NCBI RefSeq assembly: GCF_000739065.1
Contig: NZ_CP009149.1
Location: 496,001-560,000 of the forward strand
Length of the DNA: 64,000 nucleotides
Direction of reading: 5' to 3'
Source of the DNA: Methanocaldococcus bathoardescens
GTDB taxonomy: Archaea > AGJL01 > Methanococci > Methanococcales > Methanocaldococcaceae
Position 1 is the stretch's first letter, and each line of letters starts with the position of its first letter. A program made the translations under genes and the position numbers. The notes under the pieces were generated by a model. That model searched no databases and had not been told where the DNA came from. It saw only the letters and a program-made list of their open reading frames with translations. Shown here one piece after another: positions 1-10,937 of the stretch.

Positions 1-612
1 TGTGAATCCAATAATCTTATCAGAGACGTTTAAAGCGGTAGCTATCTTTTTTGCTCCATCTACAAAAAGCTCTGCCCCAACCAAAACTCCAACTAAACCA
101 ATTATTAATAAAACTAAGGAAAATACCATTGAAGGGTTATTTTTATTGTTATTTTCATTTATTTCCTCAATATTTCCATTCTTTACAGTCCATCTTAAAT
201 AGATAGCAAATAAAATTAATAAGATAACTCCATCAATCCATGAAAATCCATCAATTCCTATAACTGCAGTGAATATCACAAACAAGAGATAGACAAATAT
301 ATTCTTTCTCAAATTTTTATCAACTATTATTGGACTTATAATTGCACTAACTCCAAGAACTAAACCAATATTGCAAATACATGAACCAATTGCATTTCCT
401 ATAGATATTCCTGGAGCATGCATATAAGAAGCATAGGCTGATGTTAATATCTCTGGCAAGGATGTCCCAATAGCCATAACCGTAGCTCCAATGACAAAAT
501 TTGATACATTGAAGTGCCTTGCTATCCTTTCACTCCCTAAGACAAACCAATCACTTCCATAATACAGCAAAATAAGCCCCAATAGAAAATAACCAATCCC
601 CAAAATTAGCAT
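1..612 (-). CDS. Na+/Ca2+ exchanger (NCX/CaCA family), C-terminus beyond window
   Basis: Membrane antiporter that exchanges Na+ for Ca2+. About 204 N-terminal residues are present; the gene runs off the window edge, so the second alpha repeat is mostly missing. The first alpha repeat is clear: GTSLPE near residue 50 with Glu54, followed by GNAIGSCICNIG, both known ion-binding segments of this family. The sequence is almost the same as M. jannaschii NCX_Mj as I remember it. Two ATG codons are adjacent; the second (612) keeps Glu54 at position 54, so I chose it. Several hydrophobic helices are visible. Function is near certain. Confidence 0.93.
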   Translation of the reverse strand, partial: MLILGIGYFLLGLILLYYGSDWFVLGSERIARHFNVSNFVIGATVMAIGTSLPEILTSAYASYMHAPGISIGNAIGSCICNIGLVLGVSAIISPIIVDKNLRKNIFVYLLFVIFTAVIGIDGFSWIDGVILLILFAIYLRWTVKNGNIEEINENNNKNNPSMVFSLVLLIIGLVGVLVGAELFVDGAKKIATALNVSDKIIGFT

Positions 613-685
613 CATATCTACCCAATATTCTTTGAAAATTATAAATGGTCATTGGGGAAATTATAAATCTCTCCATTCTTAAATT

Positions 686-1204
686 TTACTTTCTTTCATT
701 GACAATCCTAAAAATGTCATAGATGTTGTTTATTTCCCAATCCCTTAAAACGCTTGGAAAAAGAGCCGGATATTTAATCTCTTTTAAGGGCATTAAAAAT
801 ATTCTTTCTGGATTATCTGCTGTGCCTCCAAGTCCCATGGCAATATATACTGGTATATTTTCATTGGATTCAATATCTTTGTATCTTTGGAATTGTTCCT
901 TATCTTTAGCCCAATGGAATTTCTCTTGATATAATTTGCTTCTATACTTACATTCAACATAAAAAATCTTACCAGTTTTTTTATCTTTTAAAAGAAAATC
1001 AGGCTTTAATGATTTTTTGACGTATCTTTTAGAATTTGTTTCAAAATTATGAGTCATATCTAAAAGTTCAAAATATTTTTCAGGAAATAAATTATTCAAA
1101 ACAAAACTCTCAAATTCTTCTCCCTTTTGATGTGCTAACCATTTCCTGTATTCATCTTCAGGAAGCGTTAATTTTTTAATAAACTTCTTAATTATACTTA
1201 CCAT
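686..1204 (-). CDS. PD-(D/E)XK nuclease-fold-like hypothetical protein
   Basis: Not recognised as a named family. Its 172 residues look like a restriction-endonuclease fold: an early acidic helix (GEEFESFV), then PDFLL followed about 13 residues later by FYVECKYRS, which matches the PD-(D/E)XK pattern with catalytic Asp, Glu and Lys. The rest is charged with no membrane segment. The ATG at 1204 follows a GGGGGGAG ribosome site. It stands alone between the exchanger and the U32 gene, with no methyltransferase beside it. It may be a nuclease or an inactive fold relative; the active-site reading is inference. Confidence 0.6.
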   Translation of the reverse strand: MVSIIKKFIKKLTLPEDEYRKWLAHQKGEEFESFVLNNLFPEKYFELLDMTHNFETNSKRYVKKSLKPDFLLKDKKTGKIFYVECKYRSKLYQEKFHWAKDKEQFQRYKDIESNENIPVYIAMGLGGTADNPERIFLMPLKEIKYPALFPSVLRDWEINNIYDIFRIVNERK

Positions 1205-1267
1205 GCCCAAACTCCCCCCACATTATTTTAATTGATACCTATAACTATAATAATATTTATAGCTTTT

Positions 1268-2482
1268 TTATTCTGTTTCTTTCAACAAATAAACTTTATC
1301 CCCTTCTCTAACCAAATGATTCAACTTAACTCCAACTCTCTCTCCTTTTTTGGCAATCTCAACATCTTTATGGTTTATCTGCATTGATTTAACAATCTCT
1401 TCAACACATCCGGTAGTTTTTCCAATTATTAGTATTGTGTCTCCAATTTTTAAATCTCCCCATAACTCAATCTCAGCCACATTAACCTTTTTGTAAAAAT
1501 TAACAACTCTCCCAATTTCAACCTTTCTATACTTTGATGCATTCCCCTCAATCTCATATTGGAAGTCATGATTTTTATTGATATCTCTAAAGTAAAATCC
1601 AGTATCATAATCTCTATTATAGACTTTTTGAAGCTCTTTTTTGAAATATGGAAGTTTATCATAATAAGTTCCATCTAAGACACTATCTATTGCCTCTCTA
1701 TAAACCTTTGTTGTTCTCATAACATAATCAGCATTCTTTGCCCTACCCTCTATTTTAAATGAATCAAAAACATCCATCAATTCTGGGATATGCTCAATCA
1801 TACATAAATCTTTTGGTGACAGTAGATATTTTCCTTCGCAAACCACTTCATAAGTTCCATCATGATGCTCATTAATCAACTTCCACTTCCTTCTACATGG
1901 TTGTAGGCAGTCCCCACAGTTTGCATGTCTTCCAAAGAGATATGAGCTTAAAAAACACCTTCCACTTATAGCCACACACAAAGCACCATGAACAAAGCCC
2001 TCTAACTCTAAATTAACTCCATCTTTTTTTAAATTCTCTCTAATCTCTCTTATTTGATTTAAAGTTAATTCTCTTGATAGTATAACCCTTTTAGCAAACT
2101 TTGAATAGAACTTAGCTGTTAAGGAGTTTGTTATGTTGCATTGGACGCTTGCATGAACTCTCAATCCCAACTCATTAGCCAACTGCATAGTCCCTAAGTC
2201 GCTAACTATTACAGCATCAACCTCAGCAGAATTTGCAAAGTCCAAAATTTCCTTAACTTTCTTTAAATCATTCTCATAAACAACTGTATTTGTGCAGAGA
2301 TAGACCTTTTTGTTGTTGTCGTGAGCGTATTTAATTCCTTCTATTAATTCTTCCCTTGTAAAGTTTTTTGCATTTGCCCTCATGTTTAGTTCTTTTAATC
2401 CACAATAAACAGCATCTGCTCCATAATCAATAGCAGTTTTTAAACATGTTAAATCATTAGCTGGTGATAGCAATTCTACCAT
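1268..2482 (-). CDS. Peptidase U32 family protein
   Basis: About 404 residues. N-terminal TIM-barrel-like start (ELLSPANDLTCLKTAIDYGA) and the U32 signature region around EGFVHGALCVAISGRCFLSS, followed by a cysteine cluster (HANCGDCLQPCRRKW). Bacterial relatives are collagenase-like proteases or act in RNA hydroxylation (TrhP/RlhA) and ubiquinone synthesis, so the annotated peptidase activity is doubtful for this archaeal member. The cysteines could hold an iron-sulfur cluster as in other U32 proteins. GTGAT upstream serves as ribosome site for the ATG at 2482; the in-frame GTG and ATG further up are probably part of that site. Confidence 0.85.
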   Translation of the reverse strand: MVELLSPANDLTCLKTAIDYGADAVYCGLKELNMRANAKNFTREELIEGIKYAHDNNKKVYLCTNTVVYENDLKKVKEILDFANSAEVDAVIVSDLGTMQLANELGLRVHASVQCNITNSLTAKFYSKFAKRVILSRELTLNQIREIRENLKKDGVNLELEGFVHGALCVAISGRCFLSSYLFGRHANCGDCLQPCRRKWKLINEHHDGTYEVVCEGKYLLSPKDLCMIEHIPELMDVFDSFKIEGRAKNADYVMRTTKVYREAIDSVLDGTYYDKLPYFKKELQKVYNRDYDTGFYFRDINKNHDFQYEIEGNASKYRKVEIGRVVNFYKKVNVAEIELWGDLKIGDTILIIGKTTGCVEEIVKSMQINHKDVEIAKKGERVGVKLNHLVREGDKVYLLKETE

Positions 2483-2584
2483 AAGCATCACTTAAAAATT
2501 TTATAAATTCATTTAAATTTTAAATTATATTTAGAGGTATCAAAATAGCAATTGATAATATATTATTTCATAATATAAAAAATG

Positions 2585-3340
2585 TTATCCTATTGGAACA
2601 ACTATAGGAATCCCTCTAACATTTTCAACATAAACATCAACTCCATAAACTTCCTTAATATTCTCTGGATTTATAACTTCTTTCCCTCCTTCAGCAAAAA
2701 TCACTCCATTTTTTAGCATTATAAACTTATCAGAGTATCTTAAAGCTAAATTTAAATCATGCATAACTACAATTGAAGCAATATTTTGGGATTTTGATAT
2801 ATCTCTAATAATTCTCATAACCTCCAACTGATTTTTTAAATCCAAATTATTTGTTGGCTCATCTAACAACAAAATTTGTGGCTCCTGAACTAAAGCTCTT
2901 GCTATTATCACTTTCTGCAACTCTCCACCACTCAACTCATTTGTGTATCTTAAAGCATAATCTTCTAAGTTTAAAAGCTTTAAAACTTTGTGGGTTATTT
3001 CTATATCCCTATTAGTTACTTCCCATTTTATGTGTGGTTTCCTCCCTAATAAAACAGCATCAAATACAGTCATATAGTTTCCTTCAGCTCTCTGCGGAAC
3101 ATAACCTACCTTTTTTGCCAATTCATATCCATCCAATTTATTTATATCAAAATTATCAATTAATATTGTTCCTCTTTTTGGCTTTAAAATTTTATTTATG
3201 CATTTTAAGAGTGTTGATTTTCCAGCCCCATTAACCCCAAGAATGGAAACAACTTCTCCCCTCTTAACCTCAAATTTTATATTATTTAATATTTTCCTAC
3301 TTTTGTATGCAAATTCAACTCCATCAACAGATAGAATCAT
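2585..3340 (-). CDS. ABC transporter ATP-binding protein (FecE/BtuD type)
   Basis: ATPase of a metal or metal-chelate importer. In order: Walker [10 protein letters not shown] (about residues 36-44), Q-loop VPQRAEG, signature LSGGELQK, Walker [13 protein letters not shown], and switch His in VMHDLNLA. The 251-residue length is normal. GGTGATTT precedes the ATG. It lies 16 bases downstream of the permease gene on the same strand, with the binding protein further upstream, so the three form one importer. Substrate (iron siderophore, cobamide, nickel or other chelate) cannot be read from this subunit. Confidence 0.92.
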   Translation of the reverse strand: MILSVDGVEFAYKSRKILNNIKFEVKRGEVVSILGVNGAGKSTLLKCINKILKPKRGTILIDNFDINKLDGYELAKKVGYVPQRAEGNYMTVFDAVLLGRKPHIKWEVTNRDIEITHKVLKLLNLEDYALRYTNELSGGELQKVIIARALVQEPQILLLDEPTNNLDLKNQLEVMRIIRDISKSQNIASIVVMHDLNLALRYSDKFIMLKNGVIFAEGGKEVINPENIKEVYGVDVYVENVRGIPIVVPIG

Positions 3341-3356
3341 TAAATCACCATATTTT

Positions 3357-4403
3357 TTATTTCTTATACATCTTCAATAGCAAATAGAGAAACATTGGTG
3401 CTCCTAAAAATGAAGTTAATATCCCAACTGGCAAGACAATTGGAGCAATTATTGTCCTTGCAAATGTATCTGCTATTAATAGCAGAACAGCCCCAAATAA
3501 TGCAGATATTGGAATTAAAAACCTATAATCTCCACCAATACAAATTCTAACTATATGTGGGCAGATTAAACCTACAAATCCAATTATTCCCAAAAATGCA
3601 ACATCTACAGCTGTTAAAAGTGAAGCTATAAGCATTCCAATTAATCGTGTTTTCTCTGTATCAACACCTAATGATTTGGCAGTTTCTTCTCCAGCTTCTA
3701 AGGCGTTGTAATCCCATCTCTTATAAATGAAATATAATAAAGAAGGAATCATAATCCCTGCCATGATATAAATCTCTTCCCATAGAGGTCTGCCTAAATC
3801 ACCAAAAGTCCAATAAACCATTGCTGCTAACTGCAAATCATCTGCAAAGTATTGTATAAGCATAGTTCCAGCTGTAAATAATGAGCTCATTGCCACACCA
3901 GCTAAAATTATAGCCTCTGGTGTTAAACCCCTTAACTTTGCAAGGAATAAAATTACAACAACTCCAATTAAAGCTCCTAAGAATGCAAAAACTGTTATCA
4001 TGTATGGGTTGTTTATAAATATCCTACCGCTACTTTCAGCTCCTCCTAATCCGAATAAAATTATGGAAAGAGATGCACCAAACATTGCTCCATGAGAAAT
4101 TCCCATTGTAAATGGACTTGCTAATGGATTTCTTAAAATGCATTGCATAACTGCCCCAGCAACAGCCAAAGACATCCCTGCAATTATTGCAGCAAATATT
4201 CTCGGTAATCTAATGTTCCAAACAACCAAATCTATACTGCTATTTTCATAACCCATCAAAGCATTTACAACCTGATTAACAGTTAATTTATAATCCCCTA
4301 CACATAAAGCATAAATTGAGCTTAAAAATAGAACTATAAACAGTATAATTCCAAAAGTTATCTTCTTTTTTGTATATCGCTTATACTTCTGAGGAATGTC
4401 CAT
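3357..4403 (-). CDS. FecCD/BtuC-type ABC importer permease
   Basis: 348-residue polytopic membrane protein of the FecCD family. Visible family marks: an N-terminal helix, the segment [35 protein letters not shown], and the C-terminal [11 protein letters not shown]. About ten hydrophobic helices, as expected. It would dimerise and pair with the ATPase encoded just downstream. The binding-protein gene lies 391 bases upstream, a gap that holds a mobile inverted-repeat element, so transcription from the binding-protein promoter must cross that element. Confidence 0.92.
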   Translation of the reverse strand: MDIPQKYKRYTKKKITFGIILFIVLFLSSIYALCVGDYKLTVNQVVNALMGYENSSIDLVVWNIRLPRIFAAIIAGMSLAVAGAVMQCILRNPLASPFTMGISHGAMFGASLSIILFGLGGAESSGRIFINNPYMITVFAFLGALIGVVVILFLAKLRGLTPEAIILAGVAMSSLFTAGTMLIQYFADDLQLAAMVYWTFGDLGRPLWEEIYIMAGIMIPSLLYFIYKRWDYNALEAGEETAKSLGVDTEKTRLIGMLIASLLTAVDVAFLGIIGFVGLICPHIVRICIGGDYRFLIPISALFGAVLLLIADTFARTIIAPIVLPVGILTSFLGAPMFLYLLLKMYKK

Positions 4404-4492
4404 AGTACCCCATCTTTAAATTTTTATAACAAATTTCTGTATACCACAGATAATCTTAAAAAATATCCAGATTTTTAATTAAAGGAAAAATA

Positions 4493-4723
4493 TAGTTTTT
4501 TGCAAAACTTATAAAGTTAAAAAGGCATATTTGAAGCTCTTCAAGAGCTTCGTTATGTTCCTTATTCATTCCAAGATATTTTAACAACCATAGGGCTTCG
4601 CCCTATTGGTATACACAGTAATTTTTTGATGAAACCGAAGCGTTAGCTTCGGGCAATGAAAACCGTTAGGTTTTCATATAACTTTTTCTAAAAGTTTCTT
4701 TCAAGATATTTTGCAAAAAACTA
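4493..4723. mobile_element. MITE-like inverted-repeat element, type 1 (copy a)
   Basis: Non-coding 231-base element bounded by TA on both sides. Left end TAGTTTTTTGCAAAA and right end TTTTGCAAAAAACTA are inverted repeats. Between them is a string of hairpins with short loops: an AAGAGCTTC palindrome, ATAGGG-CTTCG-CCCTAT, CCGAAGC-GTTA-GCTTCGG, and GAAAACC-GTTA-GGTTTTC. It fills most of the 391-base gap between the importer's binding-protein and permease genes. Copies of the type are at 13471 and 24084. Confidence 0.85.
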
Positions 4724-4794
4724 TAAATAAAATTGTGGTTGCTTTAGTAAAAATCAATAAAAATAAAAATTTATGGTTATTAAAGTGAATATCA

Positions 4795-5922
4795 TTAACT
4801 GCTAAACTCTAATTTCTTAAATCCACCGAACTGCTTTTTCATCTCTTCATAAACTGGCTTACCAACTAAGAAAGTGTAAATCTCATCTGCCTTTTCTTCT
4901 GGATTTATATCAGCAAATCTCTCTGGATAGAGAACTTTTCCAATGTAGTATGCATCTGCTAATGCTGTTCCAATGTTTGTTGTATAGAAGTTGTATGGTA
5001 ATAAACCATAGACATTTCCATTCTTAAATGCCTTTAATGAGTTATAAAACTCTGTATTTTTGTTGTAATCTTCAATAACTAACTTTAATCCTGCTTCATC
5101 AATAAATATGTAGTCAGGATTCCATTCTATGATTTGTTCTTTATTAACAAATGCATGCCCCTCTTTATTTAACTCATCAGCAACATTCTTTGCATTAACT
5201 ACCTCAAATGGTGGATATTTGCATTGAGTGCTATCAATTCCATGCATTCCTTTAAATCCAATTCCTCCAACATAGACAGTTGGCTTTTCTTCATCTGGAA
5301 TGTCTTTTGTTCTATTTTTCAAATCATTTTCACAATCTTTTATAAATTTAATAACTTCTTCAGCTCTATCTTCTTTTCCTAAAATCTTTCCAACTATTCT
5401 TAAAGAGTTGAAGATGTCTTCATTATTAAATGTTGCCAACTTTCCATAACTTAAAACAATAACTGGAATTCCAGTTTTTTGCTGAATTTCATCTGCTTTT
5501 TCTTTAGTTACATAAGTTATGAATATTACATCTGGCTGAACTTTCAAAGTTTGCTCTAAATTAGGCCCTTTGCCTATATCTGCAGGCCCACCATTTCCAA
5601 TTACTGGAAGGTTTAAAAGCTCTGGATGTGCTATTATATAAGGCCTTCCTGTGCTTTTTTTCTTTTCAAAGCCTTCAATTCCTACAACCTTATCGGTTGC
5701 ATTTAGATAGACAATTAATCTTAAACATCCAGGGCCTGAGCAGATTATTCTATTAACTTCCTTTGGAACCTCAACTTCTCTACCAATAGCATCGACTATC
5801 TTTATCTTTCCAGTATCTTCATTAGCTAATTGAGTTTTATTCTCTACCGTATTTTCCATACATCCACAAAACCCAATGGCAACAATTAGAATTGTTAATA
5901 AACCTATTAGCTTTTTTAACAT
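4795..5922 (-). CDS. Periplasmic-type binding lipoprotein of metal/chelate ABC importer
   Basis: 375 residues. N-terminal signal with a lipobox (IGFCGC, Cys near residue 20), so it is probably lipid-anchored outside the membrane. The mature part is a class III (BtuF/FhuD/FepB) binding protein: [19 protein letters not shown], then [10 protein letters not shown] and a long helix linking two lobes. Ribosome site GGTGACA precedes the ATG. It is the first gene of the importer with the permease and ATPase. Iron is the usual annotation; the location next to mrt and a CooC-like gene makes nickel or a chelate possible, but the sequence does not decide this. Confidence 0.9.
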   Translation of the reverse strand: MLKKLIGLLTILIVAIGFCGCMENTVENKTQLANEDTGKIKIVDAIGREVEVPKEVNRIICSGPGCLRLIVYLNATDKVVGIEGFEKKKSTGRPYIIAHPELLNLPVIGNGGPADIGKGPNLEQTLKVQPDVIFITYVTKEKADEIQQKTGIPVIVLSYGKLATFNNEDIFNSLRIVGKILGKEDRAEEVIKFIKDCENDLKNRTKDIPDEEKPTVYVGGIGFKGMHGIDSTQCKYPPFEVVNAKNVADELNKEGHAFVNKEQIIEWNPDYIFIDEAGLKLVIEDYNKNTEFYNSLKAFKNGNVYGLLPYNFYTTNIGTALADAYYIGKVLYPERFADINPEEKADEIYTFLVGKPVYEEMKKQFGGFKKLEFSS

Positions 5923-6056
5923 ATTGTCACCATTTTAGGTTATATGATATGAACATAAAATTTTTAATATCAAATATATATATTTCGGTAATTTATCAAA
6001 AATAATCTTAAAAATATAGCAATATTCATAAAAATGATGTAAAAAAATAGAAAAAG

Positions 6057-6800
6057 TTATTTAGTTAAAAATTCCACAACTTCTTTAATTTCAGGTATTT
6101 CAGCTTTTAATTCTTCTCCTTTTAATCCATATTTCATAATTTCTTTATTATTTGGAATAACTGCAATAACTTTATCCTTATTAATATTTTCAAGGACTAA
6201 ATCTTTTGTTTCATCATCTACCTTATTGACTATGAAATAAACTTTCTTACCCAATTTCTCTCCAATCTCTTCAATCTTTTGAGATAATCTTATAGATTCA
6301 TAAGTTGGGTCTATTATTGCTATGATAACATCACACCCTCCCTCAACTCCTCTACCAAAATGCTCTATTCCAGCTTCAGTATCAACAATAACAACCTCTT
6401 TATCTTTCAACTTTAAACTCTTTAAAAATTCTCTAAGCAAGACTCCCATTGGACATGCACAACCTTCTCCAAAATCGTGGATTTTTCCAATTGCCAAAAG
6501 CTTTATATTATCTTTCTCTACCAGATAATCCTTTGGAAGAGATTCAATTGATAACTCCTCAAATAGCTTAACATTTTCTTTAGGTTGTGATTTTAATTTT
6601 TTCATGAATTCTTTTCTTCCACCAAGATACTCTATAAAGTCCTTTGGCATATCCATGCCTAACAACTTATGCAAACTTAAATTTGACTCATCCCCGTCAA
6701 TAACTAAAACTCTATAACCATTTTTAGCAAATTCCTTAGCCATTAATGTTGTTATTGAGCTTTTTCCACAACCTCCCTTTCCACAGATAGAAATTTTCAT
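6057..6800 (-). CDS. CooC-like MinD/ParA-family ATPase (possible nickel-insertion protein)
   Basis: 247 residues. Deviant Walker A GKGGCGKSS at residues 7-15, second-lysine type of the MinD/NifH class, switch motifs VIDGDESN and VDTEAGIEHFGRG. A CAC motif (Cys114 and Cys116 in GEGCACPMG) matches the CxC of CooC, which binds metal at the dimer interface and loads nickel into CO dehydrogenase. GGGAGGAGT precedes the ATG. It is downstream of mrtBGA on the same strand with a 262-base gap, and upstream of the importer. No CO dehydrogenase gene is in the window, so its client is unknown; a role for mrt is inference only. Confidence 0.82.
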   Translation of the reverse strand: MKISICGKGGCGKSSITTLMAKEFAKNGYRVLVIDGDESNLSLHKLLGMDMPKDFIEYLGGRKEFMKKLKSQPKENVKLFEELSIESLPKDYLVEKDNIKLLAIGKIHDFGEGCACPMGVLLREFLKSLKLKDKEVVIVDTEAGIEHFGRGVEGGCDVIIAIIDPTYESIRLSQKIEEIGEKLGKKVYFIVNKVDDETKDLVLENINKDKVIAVIPNNKEIMKYGLKGEELKAEIPEIKEVVEFLTK

Positions 6801-6892
6801 ACTCCTCCCTCAAAAATTTTATTTTGACAAACAAAAAATATTATTCTTTTCCATATAAATCTTTCTCCAAATAAAAAAATGTAAAAATGCAT

Positions 6893-6965
6893 ATTTTGTT
6901 GTTCCATAAAACTCCGTCTGGTAGAACTTATCTCCTTTGGCATCTAAATTCCTAATCCAATACTA
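6893..6965. repeat. Decayed inverted-repeat element remnant
   Basis: In the gap between mrtA and the CooC-like gene. Contains TAGAACTTA, as in the end of the element at 11048, and CCTTTGGCATCTAA, shared with the middle of the element at 31459. No intact opposite end is visible. Otherwise the 262-base gap holds only A+T-rich sequence with T runs after mrtA on the minus strand. Confidence 0.4.
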
Positions 6966-7062
6966 TATTTCCTTTAATTAAACTAAAAACTTAAAAAATC
7001 AAATATAAAGCTCAAAAAAATAAAATTAAATAAAATTTAAAGCAAAAATTAAAAATAATGGA

Positions 7063-8721
7063 TTATGCCGCAGGGATGATTAAATCTCTTTCTCCAGCTG
7101 GCTCAAACTCTCTTAAAGCACCTTTTGCTATACACTTTCTTGGCCACTTGAAGTCGAATATTAAGTTGTCATCTGCAAACGCTACTTTAATTATTGGGTT
7201 TAGACAGAACGCATCCCCCCTTGCCGCATGAGGAGCTTGAGCAATTCCTGCATACTCTGGCTGATGCCCGACGTTCATTGCATAGTTTGGATAGTTAGGT
7301 CCTCTACATTCATGTAACAGACCTTCATCACTTCTAATTGATAATGAGTTTGCTGCCCCACACTGGTCTTGCAAGTCATAACCATAGAATCCTAATCTGC
7401 TGTGATACTCTTTATGCATAATTTGGCTTAGATACCATCCGTTAATTCCAGCGTTTGAGTTTCCTGTTGCAAACGCTACTGAACATCCAGCTGCAGCTGC
7501 TGTAACCCCTGCTCTTTGAGAACCACCAAAGTGGTCTTCTAATAAAGCTGGGTATTCATCATACTGCTCTAAACCGTATAAAGTTACTTCTGTTGCTATA
7601 TCTTTAACAACATCCATACTTGGCTTAACTCCACATAAACCATACTTTTTCTCAACATAATCCAATCCATAGTAGATGAAATCATCTAAAATATCATCTG
7701 TATATGTTGCTGATGCATACTGTGTAAATCCTACTCCTCCAGACATGTAACTTCCTAACCAAACTTGGTCGTAGAATGTTGCTGCTGCACCAATAACCTC
7801 TAATGTTACTTGAGCTGGGTCATCACTAACCCTTGATGTTTGTACTATATCTGCAAATATTCCAAATGGCACTCCTCCTGGCTCATTAGGCCCTCTTGCT
7901 CTTCTTGCTGGCAATATTGTTCCCATTTGGATAACGTCAGCGTGCTTTGCAGCGTAAGAGAAATCAGCAATTGCCGCTTCTCCAGCACATAATTTGTAGG
8001 CAGTAATGAAACTCATTCCTATTTGCATTGCACTCCATCTTGCAACTGTCCCTCCATCACAACATCTAACAACTATTGTAGGAACTCTACTTACTTGATA
8101 AGTTCTATTTCCAATGTATCTCTTTAACATCTCTGCCTGTTCTTCAGGGAATTCTTTATTTATGTCAATTAAAAACCTTTTATCAATCTCATCTGCTAAT
8201 TCATCATTTCCTGTAAATATCTTAGCATAACAGTCCCAAACTAAACCAGGATGAACCTCAACCATGTGCTCTTGGACAACAGCCCCTCCTGGTAAAGCGT
8301 GGTTGATTGTCTCCATGTATTCGTTAATTGTTTCTGGTGTAACCTCTACCCCTAACCTTTTCTCTAATACAGCGTGAGCTGTATCCATCCCTACAATAAC
8401 TGTTCTTTTAATATCATCAACTAATTGCTGTATTGCTGCGTTGTTGCAGAAGTGTAAGTCATCCCCTTCAACAAAAGCATCAGTTCCTGATATTTTATAG
8501 GTCATCAACTTTCTTTGCCCTAAAGGAACTCCAATATCTGGGTTGTAGAATGGAATTCCTCCTCTCTTCTCAATTAATTTTTGAGCAAATTCAACAAACT
8601 CTCTCTTTCTTGCTGATTGTCTCCATCCTCCAAATATATAAAATTTGGTGTATTTCTCTTTTGGGTCTTCTTCAAACTTTTCTTTTAATGCTTTTAGGAA
8701 GAGTTTTTTCTCAACGTCCAT
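7063..8721 (-). CDS. mrtA: Methyl-coenzyme M reductase II, alpha subunit
   Basis: Catalytic subunit of the nickel F430 enzyme that releases methane from methyl-CoM and CoB. 552 residues, standard length. Residues known to be modified or catalytic in family members are present: Gln150 (F430 axial ligand), His260 (N-methyl-His), Arg274 (methyl-Arg), Gln402 (methyl-Gln), Gly447 in FYGYD (thioglycine), Asp452 and Cys454 (didehydro-Asp, methyl-Cys), and Tyr335 in GGVGFTQYA. The ATG overlaps the mrtG stop (TAATG), so the two are translationally coupled. Last gene of mrtBGA; T-rich sequence follows on the minus strand. Isoenzyme II assignment rests on the operon having no mcrC or mcrD. Confidence 0.97.
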   Translation of the reverse strand: MDVEKKLFLKALKEKFEEDPKEKYTKFYIFGGWRQSARKREFVEFAQKLIEKRGGIPFYNPDIGVPLGQRKLMTYKISGTDAFVEGDDLHFCNNAAIQQLVDDIKRTVIVGMDTAHAVLEKRLGVEVTPETINEYMETINHALPGGAVVQEHMVEVHPGLVWDCYAKIFTGNDELADEIDKRFLIDINKEFPEEQAEMLKRYIGNRTYQVSRVPTIVVRCCDGGTVARWSAMQIGMSFITAYKLCAGEAAIADFSYAAKHADVIQMGTILPARRARGPNEPGGVPFGIFADIVQTSRVSDDPAQVTLEVIGAAATFYDQVWLGSYMSGGVGFTQYASATYTDDILDDFIYYGLDYVEKKYGLCGVKPSMDVVKDIATEVTLYGLEQYDEYPALLEDHFGGSQRAGVTAAAAGCSVAFATGNSNAGINGWYLSQIMHKEYHSRLGFYGYDLQDQCGAANSLSIRSDEGLLHECRGPNYPNYAMNVGHQPEYAGIAQAPHAARGDAFCLNPIIKVAFADDNLIFDFKWPRKCIAKGALREFEPAGERDLIIPAA

Positions 8722-9521
8722 TATTCTTCACCTAATCTCTTTTTCAAATCTTTTTTAAATACTTCTAAACCAAATCCTCCTTTTGTTCTTGCCTCATGGA
8801 TTATTTGAACAACCTCTAAAGCTTCTTTATCCTCTCTCATTCCAATGTTGTCTTTTCTGTAAATTGTTGTTATTTTTGCCAAGTAATCTTGTGGTAACGG
8901 CTCTCCAACATCTACTGGTTCATCTAAAGGTCTTCCAACTTGGTCTTTAACATACAAAACATGTCCTGTCTTTTCATCATAGATGTATCTCTGCAAACCG
9001 TCAAACATCAAGCCGTTTTCATCCAATCTTAATGAGTGCCCGTGAACTGTAGCCCCTCTTATTCCACAAGTTGCTGGGTCAAAGAATTCTGTATCAATTA
9101 AGAAATTCTTAGAGATTTTTTCTAAGTCGAGCTCTCTCATCTCAATAACTTGTCTTCCTGATAATGTTCCAGTATCAATCCCTCTAAATCTCCACATGTA
9201 TGTTCTTGCTCTGTCATAAGGTTGAGCTGGGGCATTATACATAGAATCAGCAAACTGGATGTATCTAACTCTAACTCCCTCCTTAGCTCCTTGAATTGGT
9301 TCAACAATCTCTTTAATAACATCCTCTTCAAAGTCCATTTCTTCCAATGGTGGATGAACTGTCTTATAACTCTCTCCAGGGTTTCTATGTCCTAATATCT
9401 TAACTATCCCATCGTCTGGAATATCTCTCAATTTCTTTAACTCAACATCAGGATTCATGTGCTTTCTTCTATTTTCAGCAATTATTGTATTTCCAGGATA
9501 AAATTGTGGTTTGTATGCCAT
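8721..9521 (-). CDS. mrtG: Methyl-coenzyme M reductase II, gamma subunit
   Basis: 266-residue gamma subunit of the alpha2-beta2-gamma2 reductase. Family marks: N-terminal [20 protein letters not shown], then [20 protein letters not shown], and [20 protein letters not shown], all typical of McrG/MrtG. GGTGATTGG precedes the ATG. It lies 11 bases after mrtB and overlaps mrtA. No mrtD lies between beta and gamma, unlike the mrtBDGA order of Methanobacteriales. Confidence 0.97.
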   Translation of the reverse strand: MAYKPQFYPGNTIIAENRRKHMNPDVELKKLRDIPDDGIVKILGHRNPGESYKTVHPPLEEMDFEEDVIKEIVEPIQGAKEGVRVRYIQFADSMYNAPAQPYDRARTYMWRFRGIDTGTLSGRQVIEMRELDLEKISKNFLIDTEFFDPATCGIRGATVHGHSLRLDENGLMFDGLQRYIYDEKTGHVLYVKDQVGRPLDEPVDVGEPLPQDYLAKITTIYRKDNIGMREDKEALEVVQIIHEARTKGGFGLEVFKKDLKKRLGEE

Positions 9522-9532
9522 CCAATCACCAT

Positions 9533-10879
9533 TTAGATAACTTTTTCTTTTTCTTTTATCTCTACAGCCCCTTCAGCAACATATTTTAATGGCTCTCTTA
9601 AGTGGTCAATAGCACTATAAACAGTTCCTACTAATGCTGAAGTTCTCTCAACTGAGAACATTTGAGTTCCAGCATCTAAGCACATTGCAGCTGCAGCACA
9701 TGGGATAGCAAATCCTTTTGAGTGTCTTGTAACAACGTGGTTTCCGTGGAATGTTCCAGGCCCTCCTCCTCCGTAGATTGAATGGCTAAAGAATGAGAAA
9801 CCAACTGCTGTCCCCTCTGCTCTACCAAAATCAACGCTTGGCAAACCAGTTTCGTATTCTAAGATATCGTTGTAGTAAAGGACAGTTGAAGCAACACCTT
9901 GAGCTGCTCTTGCAGCCCCAACGTTAACAATAACCGCAGCAACTAAACCTGATGCTGCATAGGCATTCCATAAAGCCCAATCTACTGGCTCATAAACTGT
10001 GTATCCAGAAGGCATTGTTTTTAAAGGTCTTATAACTCCATCTTCTAAAGCTCTCTCAACGACTGAAGCTACCACAGTTCCAACTGTTCCGTCCTTTCCA
10101 TTCTGTTTTACAAGCTCAAATGTTAAATTGTTAGCATTTAATCCCTGGAACGCTAAACCTAACAAGTGTAATCTCTCAAAAGCTCCTAATGCATCTCCTG
10201 TCTCAAACATTGCCGTCTGCTCCAATATTGACGCCAAAGCAACAGCATTTAATGTCTTTTTCCTTGTAACTGCTACAATGTGGTTTGCCATAATATTTCT
10301 CAACCCATAACCAAGCCCTTCTAATAAAACTGGCGGCCCCAATAATGTAGCAATATTTGCCCCATGGAAATCAACTGTTTGTGGATATCTTCCCATAACT
10401 GCTGTTTTAACAACTGGAGCATCGAACATATCAACTTCAAAAGTATCAACAATTGCCTGAACAGTTGCCCCTCCTCCAATTAATGCTGAAACTGTATAGT
10501 CAGCAGCTACTCTCAATCTCTTTGATGGCAATTGTAAGAGTATCTGCTTACCTCCGTTGATTAACTTAACAACTGTATCATCATCTTCATCAATTTGAAC
10601 CATTCTTTTTATCTTTTCAGCAATAATTTCAGCGTTTTCTACAATTGGTAAATCCAATTCTCTTCCTGGACAGAAACAGGCCTTTCCTCCAACGGCTCCT
10701 GTTCTTAAAGCATTCTCTATTCCTGCTAAGTTTATCGCAACACTCCTCTTAATGTCATTAACTATCTTCTCAATTGTTGGGTTTTTTAACGGGCTTATCG
10801 CTTCTAATGGGATATTTTCCTCTAACAACTTCCCTCTCTCGTCATATAAATCTATCCTATCTTCATAATGTAGCATTAT
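9533..10879 (-). CDS. mrtB: Methyl-coenzyme M reductase II, beta subunit
   Basis: 448-residue beta subunit, first gene of the operon. Recognisable segments: [20 protein letters not shown] at the start, [20 protein letters not shown], and the C-terminal [20 protein letters not shown] that contacts coenzyme B and F430. GGTG lies five bases before the ATG at 10879; in-frame TTG two codons up overlaps the ribosome site and is less likely. Promoter evidence is given separately. Expression of mrt in related methanogens responds to growth state and hydrogen supply; no regulator site was identified with confidence here. Confidence 0.97.
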   Translation of the reverse strand: MMLHYEDRIDLYDERGKLLEENIPLEAISPLKNPTIEKIVNDIKRSVAINLAGIENALRTGAVGGKACFCPGRELDLPIVENAEIIAEKIKRMVQIDEDDDTVVKLINGGKQILLQLPSKRLRVAADYTVSALIGGGATVQAIVDTFEVDMFDAPVVKTAVMGRYPQTVDFHGANIATLLGPPVLLEGLGYGLRNIMANHIVAVTRKKTLNAVALASILEQTAMFETGDALGAFERLHLLGLAFQGLNANNLTFELVKQNGKDGTVGTVVASVVERALEDGVIRPLKTMPSGYTVYEPVDWALWNAYAASGLVAAVIVNVGAARAAQGVASTVLYYNDILEYETGLPSVDFGRAEGTAVGFSFFSHSIYGGGGPGTFHGNHVVTRHSKGFAIPCAAAAMCLDAGTQMFSVERTSALVGTVYSAIDHLREPLKYVAEGAVEIKEKEKVI

Positions 10880-10937
10880 CAACACCAGCCATTTTTGTTA
10901 ATATTATACTACGACTACAAAAAATAATAGTAATAGG

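Noticed and set aside
6801-7062. A full mobile element or promoter structure between mrtA and the CooC-like gene
   Set aside because: Only fragments of type 2/3 sequence are present, with no matching second end, so it is listed only as a decayed remnant.
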